This document shows, in pieces, positions 1-6,525 of a stretch of DNA of 12,960 nt. Source of the DNA: Bacteroidia bacterium (GTDB lineage Bacteria > Bacteroidota > Bacteroidia > Bacteroidales > Paludibacteraceae); contig JAGKVE010000055.1 in NCBI GenBank assembly GCA_021152555.1, positions 1 through 12,960 on the forward strand, given 5' to 3'. The first letter of the stretch is position 1, and each line of letters begins with the position of its first letter. The position numbers and the translations under genes are program-made. Below the pieces are notes generated by a model. It made no database searches. It saw nothing but the letters and a program-made list of their open reading frames with translations, and was not told where the DNA came from.

Positions 1-304
1 TGATGAAGACCTGCATAGCCGTTACCGGGTCATCCTTTTGGCGGAGCAGACGGCCGTAATGATAGCAGGCATGAGCATAATCAGTTGAGAAGTGAGCGTC
101 TAGAGTTGAGAGAAGTGGATTGTTAAAAGAAGACAGTGTCTCATAGGCTTGCGCCAACGAGAGACTGTCATCATACATCTTCCCTTCCTGCCACAGACTA
201 TCCGCCGTACGTACAACGGCCTGCGCGGTGCGCACTTCGAGAGGCGAGCAGGCCAAAAGGGAACTGGCTATTAGCAGGTATAGTATGTGGTATGATTTGC
301 GCAT
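1..304 (-). CDS. TPR-like lipoprotein, N-terminal part (runs off left edge)
   Basis: The first 101 codons of a gene that continues past the left edge; no stop codon falls in the window. The N-terminus is a lipoprotein signal: MRKS, a hydrophobic stretch, then the lipobox LLAC with the lipidated Cys at residue 20. The mature part is helical, with a DSLWQEGKMYDDSLSLAQAYETL stretch broken here as DSLWQ (36-40) and SLSLAQAYETL (47-57), then YAHACYHYGRLLRQKDDP (76-93) and AMQVF (96-100). This resembles a tetratricopeptide repeat of the kind found in the large Bacteroidales family of TPR lipoproteins. The start is the ATG at 302-304, the only one that places the signal peptide at the N-terminus. 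It lies 89 nt downstream of the HIT gene with no clear promoter between them, so read-through from that gene is possible. The family assignment is a similarity judgement; the function is unknown. Confidence 0.8.
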   Translation of the reverse strand, partial: MRKSYHILYLLIASSLLACSPLEVRTAQAVVRTADSLWQEGKMYDDSLSLAQAYETLSSFNNPLLSTLDAHFSTDYAHACYHYGRLLRQKDDPVTAMQVFI

Positions 305-393
305 TCCGAGTGCAAGGACAATAAGAAAATTTAATTAGTGCTCTCGGAAACGGTTCGGAAACCGCTCGGTTTTGTCTCGGTGAGTTCAGAAAC

Positions 394-801
394 TTATTGC
401 TTGTCGATAGCCTCAGCAATAGAGTTGGCTATGAAAGCCATCTCTTCAGCCGGCAAGGACAGTTTAGGGTTGGTGAAAAGCATATCTTTCTCCGAGTTCA
501 TCGGAACCAAATGGACATGCACATGGTTCACTTCCATACCCAATACTGCCACTCCGACACGCTTGCTACCGGTAGCCGCCTTGATGCCTTTCGCTACTTT
601 TTTTGCAAAAGTCATGAGGTTTTGGAGTTGCTCGTCCGTCAAGTCAAAGATATAATCCGCCTCCGGTTCAGCGAGTTTGGGAACTACAAGCGTATGGCCC
701 TTGACAAGCGGATTGATATCCAGAAAAGCGTAGTTCTTATCATCCTCCGCTACTTTATAGCTCGGTATCTCACCTTTGATGATGCGTGTAAATAGAGTCA
801 T
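394..801 (-). CDS. HIT-family nucleotide-binding hydrolase
   Basis: A 135-residue histidine-triad protein of the Hint/PKCI subgroup, full length for the family. These cytosolic enzymes hydrolyse purine nucleoside phosphoramidates and related adenylates. The signature NHVHVHLVP lies at residues 92-100, with histidines 93, 95 and 97. The N-terminus TLFTRIIKGEIPSYKV and the following FLDINPLVKGHTLVVPK are typical HIT elements. It starts 35 nt after the greA stop on the same strand and is probably co-transcribed with greA. The start ATG (799-801) matches the usual family N-terminus. Physiological substrate in this organism is not known. Confidence 0.95.
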   Translation of the reverse strand: MTLFTRIIKGEIPSYKVAEDDKNYAFLDINPLVKGHTLVVPKLAEPEADYIFDLTDEQLQNLMTFAKKVAKGIKAATGSKRVGVAVLGMEVNHVHVHLVPMNSEKDMLFTNPKLSLPAEEMAFIANSIAEAIDKQ

Positions 802-836
802 GGCACTTACGATTTGGTCATTTACTATTTTTTCAT

Positions 837-1307
837 TTAAAGAGAGATTTCAAGTATCTCGAACTCCATGAGTCCCGCCGGCACTTGTATTTGCGCCACG
901 TCACCCACTTTCTTACCCATCAATCCTTTAGCGATAGGTGTGGTGACTGCAATCTTGCCTTCCATGATGTTCGCCTCTCCTTCCGTAACCAACTGGTATG
1001 TTTTCTCAGTACCCGTACTCTTCATGCGCACGCGTACTTTAGTAAGGAGTTGCACTTCGTCTGTTTTGATATCGGAAGCATCAAGCACACGCGCATCAGA
1101 GAGGCGCATTTTGAGTTGGGCAATCTTGGTTTCCAACGTCCCTTGTGCTTCTTTGGCGGCTTCATATTCCGCATTCTCACTCAAGTCGCCTTTTTCACGC
1201 GCTTCAGCTATAGAGGCAATGATACGCGGACGCTCAACTGTCTCCAGAAATTGGAGTTCCTCTTTCAATTTGTTCAGACCTTCTTCGGTCATGTATGTTA
1301 CTGCCAT
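837..1307 (-). CDS. greA: Transcription elongation factor GreA
   Basis: A 156-residue GreA, normal length. GreA enters the RNA polymerase secondary channel and stimulates cleavage of backtracked RNA. The N-terminal coiled coil (about 8-75) ends in the tip motif GDLSENAEY (40-48), which holds the acidic residues D41 and E44 that hold the catalytic metal. The C-terminal FKBP-like domain includes TPIAKGLMGKKVGD near 123-136. The start at 1305-1307 gives MAVTYMTEEGLNKL, the usual GreA N-terminus. Upstream (42 nt) is a 32-codon ORF, and further upstream a promoter and a terminator-like hairpin in the leader, so transcription into greA may be attenuated. No Shine-Dalgarno sequence is seen. Confidence 0.98.
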   Translation of the reverse strand: MAVTYMTEEGLNKLKEELQFLETVERPRIIASIAEAREKGDLSENAEYEAAKEAQGTLETKIAQLKMRLSDARVLDASDIKTDEVQLLTKVRVRMKSTGTEKTYQLVTEGEANIMEGKIAVTTPIAKGLMGKKVGDVAQIQVPAGLMEFEILEISL

Positions 1308-1349
1308 AGTATTTATTATTTAATCATTTACAATTTAACCATGTATGAT

Positions 1350-1448
1350 TTAATACTTACGCGTAAGTATCTCTGAGGCGATGACGGCTTTGCGAACTTC
1401 CTCCATATCCGTTAAATCCGGAATAGTATTTTGCTTCTCTTCTGCCAT
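1350..1448 (-). CDS. Small ORF of 32 codons upstream of greA
   Basis: An ATG at 1446-1448 opens a 32-codon frame ending in TAA. The peptide begins MAEEKQNTIPDL and ends AVIASEILTRKY. It is acidic in the first half, then forms a likely amphipathic helix (EEVRKAVIASEIL). Codon use looks like a real gene: it mixes normal codons and is not low complexity, although it sits in AT-rich intergenic DNA. It lies 42 nt before greA on the same strand and just after a terminator hairpin, inside the likely greA transcript. No signal peptide or membrane segment is visible. I do not recognise the family. It could be a conserved small protein or a translated leader that affects greA. Confidence 0.55.
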   Translation of the reverse strand: MAEEKQNTIPDLTDMEEVRKAVIASEILTRKY

Positions 1449-1473
1449 AAAAAAAAGGATTTTTGTCTAAAAA

Positions 1474-1501
1474 CGAAAGGAAACTTCACAGCCTCCTTTC
1501 G
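1474..1501 (-). terminator. Terminator-like hairpin in the greA leader
   Basis: On the minus strand CGAAAGGA and TCCTTTCG form an 8-bp perfect stem with a 12-nt loop, followed at once by TTTTT and then by a second run of eight Ts (1449-1456). It lies about 100 nt after the miaB stop, so it could end miaB. But it also lies downstream of the greA-side promoter (1547-1578), so transcripts from that promoter must pass it before reaching the small ORF and greA. Confidence 0.65.
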
Positions 1502-1546
1502 CCATTAAACCTAAACCTTAACTATGAAAATTTTTTGTTTTCGCTG

Positions 1547-1578
1547 CAAAATTACTGCTTTTATTTCAAATAGCCAAA
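1547..1578 (-). promoter_or_regulatory. Bacteroidota-type promoter for small ORF-greA-HIT
   Basis: Minus strand reads TTTG (1575-1578), 20 nt spacer, TAATTTTG (1547-1554). This is a full match to the Bacteroidota TTTG / TAnnTTTG pattern. A 20-nt block around the -7 box (1543-1562) is identical to the block at the tRNA-Pro promoter. Transcription would start near 1540 and run leftward through the leader hairpin. Confidence 0.75.
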
Positions 1579-1597
1579 TTTTTTGGCATAAAAATAC

Positions 1598-2992
1598 TCA
1601 TTTTGCGTTATTTTCCTCAATTTTTCCCCTTAAAGTGGCAGCAGAAGCCTCCAATATATGCACTTTTACGAGATCTCCTATCTTTTGGTCCGTACGAGGG
1701 AAAACAACCGTTTTATACTGCTCCGTACGTCCGAACATATCATCATGGCTTCGCTTGGAGAAACCTTCAACAAGCACCTCCACCGTCTTGCCGATTTCAC
1801 GCCGGTTGGATTCCAGAGACAATTGGTTTTGAAGGGCAATAATCTCGTTAAGGCGGCGCACTTTCTCCTCTTCGGGAATATTATCGGGCAGATGTTTTTG
1901 GGCATACGTTCCCGGTCTCTCGGAATATTTGAACATGAACGCGCTGTCAAATCCCACTTCCCGCATCAGACTGAGAGTTTGCGCATGGTCCTCCGGTGTT
2001 TCATCATGGAACCCGCAGAAAATATCCGTGCTGATTGCCGCTGTAGGCAAAATACGGCGGATTGCGGCTATCCGGTCCAAATACCACTCACGCGTATATT
2101 TGCGGTTCATGAGTTTGAGGATATGGTTTGAACCGGACTGTACCGCCAGATGGATGAACTTGCAAAGATTATGATGACGACTGATGGCCTCCAGCGTCTT
2201 ATCAGACATATCTTTCGGATGGCTGGTTGTAAACCTGATACGCATATCCGGCACTGCGTCTGCCACTATCTCCAGCAAATCGGCAAAATCAACCACTTTG
2301 ACCGTATCACCGACAGAATACATATAGCGGTACGAATTGACATTCTGGCCGAGCAGAGTAACCTCTTTGTATCCTCGTGCCTGTAAATCGCGTACCTCAT
2401 TAAGGATGGATTCTACGTCACGGCTCCGTTCGCGACCGCGCGTATAAGGAACAACACAATAGGAACAGAAATTATTACATCCTCGCATAATGGAAACGAA
2501 GCCGCTGATAGAACGACCGATACGCGCGGGAATAATCTGGCGGTAAGTCTCAGTCGTATTCAACTCCACATTCATCGCCTTGTTTCCTTTTTCGCACTGC
2601 GCCAGCAAGTTAGGTATATCCAGATAGGCATCCGGACCTGCCACAAAATCCACTCCGAAATTATCAATCAACTCATGCCCCATGCGCTCCGCCATGCAGC
2701 CGATGACACCAATGATAGTCCGCACGGCGGACTGACCGGCTACGCCTGAAAGACCGCTTCGCTGTAAGAGCAAAGACCGTTTCGCCGAAAGACTTTTCAG
2801 TTCACGAAGCCGCGCCTCGACTTTCTGCTCCGCGTTATCGCGGATAGAACAGGTATTGAGAAGAATAACATCCGCATCTTCCCAACGGTCCGTCATTTCG
2901 ACACCCGCCGTTTGCATAATAGCCGCCACAACCTCGCTATCCGCGACATTCATTTGGCAACCATAGGTCTCAATATAGAATTTTTTTTGCAT
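1598..2992 (-). CDS. miaB: tRNA-2-methylthio-N6-dimethylallyladenosine synthase MiaB
   Basis: A radical-SAM methylthiotransferase that converts i6A37 to ms2i6A37 in tRNAs reading UNN codons. The start at 2990-2992 gives MQKKFYIETYGCQMN, the canonical N-terminus; a longer in-frame opening to 3055 adds 21 residues with no family counterpart. The auxiliary cluster cysteines are C12, C48 (LLNTCSIR) and C99 (GVIGCMAER). The radical-SAM triad is CNNFCSYC, C172, C176 and C179. A C-terminal TRAM domain (about 385-455) ends the 464-residue protein. Oddity: 50 residues separate C48 from C99, against 33 in E. coli MiaB, because of an extra stretch near residues 77-94. It diverges from tRNA-Pro with a shared intergenic region. 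Confidence 0.96.
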   Translation of the reverse strand: MQKKFYIETYGCQMNVADSEVVAAIMQTAGVEMTDRWEDADVILLNTCSIRDNAEQKVEARLRELKSLSAKRSLLLQRSGLSGVAGQSAVRTIIGVIGCMAERMGHELIDNFGVDFVAGPDAYLDIPNLLAQCEKGNKAMNVELNTTETYRQIIPARIGRSISGFVSIMRGCNNFCSYCVVPYTRGRERSRDVESILNEVRDLQARGYKEVTLLGQNVNSYRYMYSVGDTVKVVDFADLLEIVADAVPDMRIRFTTSHPKDMSDKTLEAISRHHNLCKFIHLAVQSGSNHILKLMNRKYTREWYLDRIAAIRRILPTAAISTDIFCGFHDETPEDHAQTLSLMREVGFDSAFMFKYSERPGTYAQKHLPDNIPEEEKVRRLNEIIALQNQLSLESNRREIGKTVEVLVEGFSKRSHDDMFGRTEQYKTVVFPRTDQKIGDLVKVHILEASAATLRGKIEENNAK

Positions 2993-3007
2993 TAAATTGT
3001 AATAATA

Positions 3008-3039
3008 TTTGCATAATTCAAAAAAAAGCAGTAATTTTG
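3008..3039 (+). promoter_or_regulatory. Promoter of tRNA-Pro
   Basis: Plus strand TTTG (3008-3011), 20-nt spacer, TAATTTTG (3032-3039), a full match to the Bacteroidota -33/-7 pattern. The start would be near 3046, about 20 nt before the tRNA. It sits in the divergent region shared with miaB, whose own promoter is not recognisable. Confidence 0.8.
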
Positions 3040-3067
3040 CAGCCGCTTTCGGCAAAACGGGAGTTTA

Positions 3068-3141
3068 CGGGGAGTGGCGCAGCCCGGTAGCGCAACGGTC
3101 TGGGGGACCGGAGGTCGCGTGTTCGAATCACGTCTCCCCGA
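3068..3141 (+). tRNA. tRNA-Pro (anticodon GGG)
   Basis: A full cloverleaf of 74 nt. The acceptor stem is CGGGGAG (3068-3074) with CTCCCCG (3134-3140), discriminator A3141. The D stem is GCGC/GCGC (3077-3080, 3090-3093). The anticodon arm is ACGGT, loop CTGGGGG, ACCGG, with anticodon GGG at 3102-3104 and one A-G mismatch at the top of the stem. The T arm is GCGTG, TTCGAAT, CACGT. CCA is not encoded; ACAAAAAG follows. The GGG anticodon means proline (CCC/CCU codons). Confidence 0.96.
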
Positions 3142-3142
3142 C

Positions 3143-3169
3143 AAAAAGATGGTTTCGGCCATCTTTTTT
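3143..3169 (+). terminator. Terminator of tRNA-Pro, copy 1 (bidirectional)
   Basis: AAAAAGATGG, loop TTTCGG, CCATCTTTTT: a 10-bp stem with a run of Ts starting two bases after the tRNA ends. On the minus strand the stem is equally perfect and ends in TTTTTG, so it can also stop transcription coming from porW. Confidence 0.9.
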
Positions 3170-3201
3170 GTTTGGGAGAATGGCACGTTTTACTCCCCGA
3201 C

Positions 3202-3228
3202 AAAAAGATGGTTTCGGCCGTCTTTTTT
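3202..3228 (+). terminator. Terminator copy 2
   Basis: A second copy of the same hairpin 59 bp on, with CCGTC in place of CCATC. The change keeps a T-G wobble pair in plus-strand RNA but makes a C-A mismatch in minus-strand RNA, so this copy should work better for the tRNA than for porW. Confidence 0.8.
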
Positions 3229-3248
3229 GTTTGGGAGAATGGCACGTT

Positions 3249-5858
3249 TTACTCCCCGACAATCAAAGGCAGGTTTACTTCGGTAACCGCCTTTATTGTT
3301 ATATCCTTGAGGACTGTTTGCATTTCCTCGTTTTTCTGTATCAGACCAACCCACCATTCCGCTTCATCCAGGTCGGCAAATCCGCTGACACGCAGTGCAC
3401 ATCCCTCACCCCATACCGGCATCTTCTGCAAATCGAAGTCACGAATAAGGAACTGCGAGAAATTGAACAACGCCACTTCATAAAGCAGATTGTTAAGAGC
3501 CTCTTCGTCCGCCTTCGGTATGATGAGCAAGACTACTGACGGTTGTTTCCGGTCATCGCTCCATTGCTGCTCTGCCGCAGCCGTATCCTGCGGTGTTTCT
3601 TCCACTTGTCCGCGCATATCCGCCAGACTGCCCGTACTACCGCCTTTTTGGCTCTCCATTCCCTGACCCATCATCGCCAGCATGTCTTTTGCCATGGCGC
3701 CTAACTCGGTTTCCGGATAGCGGCTGACCAGATCCTGCAATTCTGCCACAAACACATCTTGCCCGTCCGTCCGCGCCGTCGCAACGGCATTGAGGAACAG
3801 GAAACGCGGCATAAGCTTGCTCTGCGGGAAATTGGTTTCTGCATACTGCTTGCTCGCTTTAACCTGCGCATACTCTCCTTTTGTATAATCAGCGTATGTC
3901 TGCGCATAGACAGAATCCTGCTCGTCTAACATATGGCGCATGCGGGCAATATATTCCTCGTCATAACGTAATGCACGCTGTTTCTCATCCTCATGGATGG
4001 CTAACACGGAAGGATGGTTGCCGAAGCGCTCGTCCAATGCCCGCAAGGTCTCTTCCGCCAATGATTCGTCTTCTACTTTGTCGCGATAGAGGTAATACAA
4101 CTCTACCATCGCTTCACGCCATAGGCTGTCGCTTAGTTCATAGTCTTGCGGAGTACGGGGTATCTGCTGGAGATAATACTCCGGCTTATGATTATCCGTC
4201 TCAATGACCGGTGTCGGTTGCTGCGTTGAATCGGCCGCCATAGACAATGAATCTAATTCGCCTTGCTCTGCTTGTTCCTCTGCATACGAAGCGGTAACTT
4301 GTTTGTTCTGCCTGCGCCAGTTATCCTCCAGCGGTCTGTTCCCCCATCGGCGGCGCCACTCCTGTTTACCTTGCTTCATCAGTTGCGGGTTATAGAAATA
4401 CCACTCGCCCTTTTGTGCAATTCCTCCACCCAGCATATTTGCGGTGTTCACGCTTCTGGGACCATCATCCCCCCTTGCCAGTTCACGCGCTTCTTGCGCT
4501 TGACGGACAGAGTCTGCTTGCTCGGCGGCAATGAGGTCCTTGATGATTTTATCTACTACGGCGCGCTGCTCGTCTTCAGACATTCGTCCGAGTTGCTGCA
4601 AGGAGTCTTGTAATTGAACCTGGTTATAAGAAACAATCAGTTCGTCCAGTACCTCAGAACGCTTCTGGATACGGGCATAATCAGCATTCTCTGCCGTAAT
4701 AATGGTTATAGCCTCCCGATAACAGGGTTGCGCTTTCACATATGTACGTTGCTCGTAATATATGTCCCCGGCGCGCACAAGAACCGCCGCTTTGGCTGTA
4801 CCTGCCTGCGAGGACTCAGCAATCGCCTTTTCGTACATCTCCAATGCTTTAGCGGTATCTTTGTCCTGCAAATAGACATTTCCCATTGCCCCGTATATCT
4901 GGTCCAACCGGTCTTTGTATTTCGACTGCTTGGTCATAGTACGTAGAGAACGCAGCGAGTTTCTTCCCCCTAATTCGGCAATCCTCAACCGCGCGTTGAA
5001 CTCCATCTCATTGGGCGGTGCCATACGTATGGCATAACGATAGGCTTGTACCGCCTCATCACGATTGCCGTCTTTCTCGTATAACTGACCCAGCACATAT
5101 GCAAATCGCGGACGGTATATTTTCCGTTTCTCATGCGGTAGCGCAATCTTCACAAACGGAATGGCTTCATGGTAATGCCCGCCTTTGAGCAATACGTCGG
5201 CTTTGACAGCCGAATATAACTTGGCGTGCTTGCGGCTGAGGGCATCTATCTGCACACGATTGAGCATATCTTCCGCCTCATATTGCCAACCCATTTCGGC
5301 ATACGAACGCGCCACCCAAAGCTGGCATTGGGCTATCATATCAGCATCATTCTGATAGTGATTGATAATATAATTGAACGTACTGACGGCTCCAAGAAAA
5401 TCACCTTTATGAAATTCCGCTTCGCCCAAACGCATCCATGCCAAATCCATGTTGGCATTAAACTCCTCACTCTGCAGCCACAGTTTATACTTTGGATCGT
5501 TCGCCTTTTTAGGATTACGTTTCGGCTTCGACTTGATGGAATGCAGTTTGATACATTTACGGCATTTCTCTATCGTTTTATCCATTTGGGCTGCACTCGC
5601 TTCTGCCGCTGTATGATTGGAGACAGGATACAGATAGAGCACCTGGCTATAATCATCCGTATTGGCATCACGGATTGCCTTGAGGCCCTCCTCATACGCT
5701 ATATTTCCATTATGGAGAATATTATACTTGACCTTCGTTTGGTGGAATGAACGCGAAGCCCATGTGTTCTTTTGGGTAGAACACGACACCAGAGACAAGA
5801 ACGCTCCGATGACAAGGATAATATGTAGGAACCGTGAAACGATAAAAATAACTGTTAT
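3249..5858 (-). CDS. porW: PorW/SprE-type TPR lipoprotein of the type IX secretion system
   Basis: A large TPR protein of the PorW/SprE family, an outer-membrane lipoprotein needed for T9SS function. Reasons: the N-terminal CSTQKNTWASRSFHQTKVKY pattern after the lipid Cys, several TPR units (roughly residues 135-170 and 300-400), and the C-terminal FNFSQFLIRDFDL and LRVSGFADLDEAEWW elements. The start is a problem. The first ordinary start codon is TTG at 5796-5798, which leaves only MSLVSC and cuts the signal peptide. Reading further upstream in frame gives an intact signal peptide with lipobox LVSC (Cys 26). The frame meets the tsaB stop as ATAA, where ATGA would be expected, so I place the start at the ATA at 5856-5858 (869 residues). 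Last gene of the long operon; its final three codons lie in the 59-bp repeat. Family call is firm; start is uncertain. Confidence 0.85.
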   Translation of the reverse strand: MTVIFIVSRFLHIILVIGAFLSLVSCSTQKNTWASRSFHQTKVKYNILHNGNIAYEEGLKAIRDANTDDYSQVLYLYPVSNHTAAEASAAQMDKTIEKCRKCIKLHSIKSKPKRNPKKANDPKYKLWLQSEEFNANMDLAWMRLGEAEFHKGDFLGAVSTFNYIINHYQNDADMIAQCQLWVARSYAEMGWQYEAEDMLNRVQIDALSRKHAKLYSAVKADVLLKGGHYHEAIPFVKIALPHEKRKIYRPRFAYVLGQLYEKDGNRDEAVQAYRYAIRMAPPNEMEFNARLRIAELGGRNSLRSLRTMTKQSKYKDRLDQIYGAMGNVYLQDKDTAKALEMYEKAIAESSQAGTAKAAVLVRAGDIYYEQRTYVKAQPCYREAITIITAENADYARIQKRSEVLDELIVSYNQVQLQDSLQQLGRMSEDEQRAVVDKIIKDLIAAEQADSVRQAQEARELARGDDGPRSVNTANMLGGGIAQKGEWYFYNPQLMKQGKQEWRRRWGNRPLEDNWRRQNKQVTASYAEEQAEQGELDSLSMAADSTQQPTPVIETDNHKPEYYLQQIPRTPQDYELSDSLWREAMVELYYLYRDKVEDESLAEETLRALDERFGNHPSVLAIHEDEKQRALRYDEEYIARMRHMLDEQDSVYAQTYADYTKGEYAQVKASKQYAETNFPQSKLMPRFLFLNAVATARTDGQDVFVAELQDLVSRYPETELGAMAKDMLAMMGQGMESQKGGSTGSLADMRGQVEETPQDTAAAEQQWSDDRKQPSVVLLIIPKADEEALNNLLYEVALFNFSQFLIRDFDLQKMPVWGEGCALRVSGFADLDEAEWWVGLIQKNEEMQTVLKDITIKAVTEVNLPLIVGE

Positions 5859-6508
5859 TTGAGCCCCTTCACATGACTCTGTGCGGCGATAAACTCCTTC
5901 AGATAGTAGGGCTCATAGTAAGCAATATTGGTCTCTTTCGGCATGTTTTCTGCTATTTTCCCCAAATATGCAGCTTCCGGCACAACATCCGGCAGATAAT
6001 GCCAATTAGGCTTTGTCAGGATGCTTTGGCATTTGCCAGCACCATCGCCGAAATAATATACTTCTTCTTTACCTTCATACAAGCTCGCTTCGTTTTCAAC
6101 AACTACAGCTCTTGCTTTTTCATGGGCATCGGTCGTATAAACTTCCATCCGCCTCGCATCAATCAGCGGCACCAAAACGCCTTTCGCACCCCTCTCTTTA
6201 GCCGCTTCACAAAGCACTTGCAAAGTCGGCACAGGAATAAGCGGTACGTCAAGACCGTAACAGAGCCCCTTCGCAGTACTGGTACCGATGCGCAATCCGG
6301 TATAGCTCCCCGGCCCTTCGCTCAGCGCCACCGCTTCTATTTCAAGCTTTTCCGCACGAGAGAAGGCAAGTAGTTCTTCTATATAGCGAGGAAGCAACCG
6401 TGCGTGATTGCTCCCTTCGCGACATATACACTGCTTGAGCGGCGTACCGTCTTTACAGACAGCCGCCGAACAAACAGATGTACTTGTTTCGATACATAGT
6501 ATCGTCAT
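5855..6508 (-). CDS. tsaB: tRNA threonylcarbamoyladenosine biosynthesis protein TsaB
   Basis: A 217-residue ASKHA-fold protein. TsaB pairs with TsaD and TsaE to make t6A37 in tRNAs reading ANN codons; it is a scaffold without an active site of its own. The N-terminus MTILCIETSTSVCSAAV and the motif GPGSYTGLRIG (65-75) are diagnostic, followed by the IDARRMEVY element near 114-122. I chose the ATG at 6506-6508; a start at 6547 would add 13 residues and overlap the upstream gene. It begins 17 nt after the CoA-transferase gene and its stop overlaps the proposed porW start, so translation of the two may be coupled. Five cysteines in the first 29 residues are noticeable, but I draw no conclusion from them. 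Confidence 0.95.
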   Translation of the reverse strand: MTILCIETSTSVCSAAVCKDGTPLKQCICREGSNHARLLPRYIEELLAFSRAEKLEIEAVALSEGPGSYTGLRIGTSTAKGLCYGLDVPLIPVPTLQVLCEAAKERGAKGVLVPLIDARRMEVYTTDAHEKARAVVVENEASLYEGKEEVYYFGDGAGKCQSILTKPNWHYLPDVVPEAAYLGKIAENMPKETNIAYYEPYYLKEFIAAQSHVKGLK

Positions 6509-6525
6509 AATAGGATTTTTCGTTG

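Larger units (their letters stand above)
3134..3262. repeat. 59-bp tandem duplication joining tRNA-Pro 3' end, terminator and porW stop
   Basis: Two full copies (3134-3192 and 3193-3251) differ at one base (A3161 versus G3220). A third partial copy of 11 bases, CTCCCCGACAA, is at 3252-3262. Each unit begins with the 3' acceptor strand of the tRNA and includes the terminator. The last copy encodes the C-terminal codons of porW, whose TAA stop is at 3249-3251. Confidence 0.95.

Noticed and set aside
136..324. Plus-strand 62-codon frame at the left end
   Set aside because: Antisense to the lipoprotein gene, whose signal peptide and lipobox are clear.
351..364. Hairpin CGGTT-CGGA-AACCG after the HIT gene
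   Set aside because: A 5-bp stem with only three Ts following on the minus strand; too weak to call a terminator.
2993..3055. Longer N-terminus for MiaB
   Set aside because: Adds 21 residues before MQKKFYIETYGCQMN that no MiaB has, and would overlap the divergent tRNA promoter.
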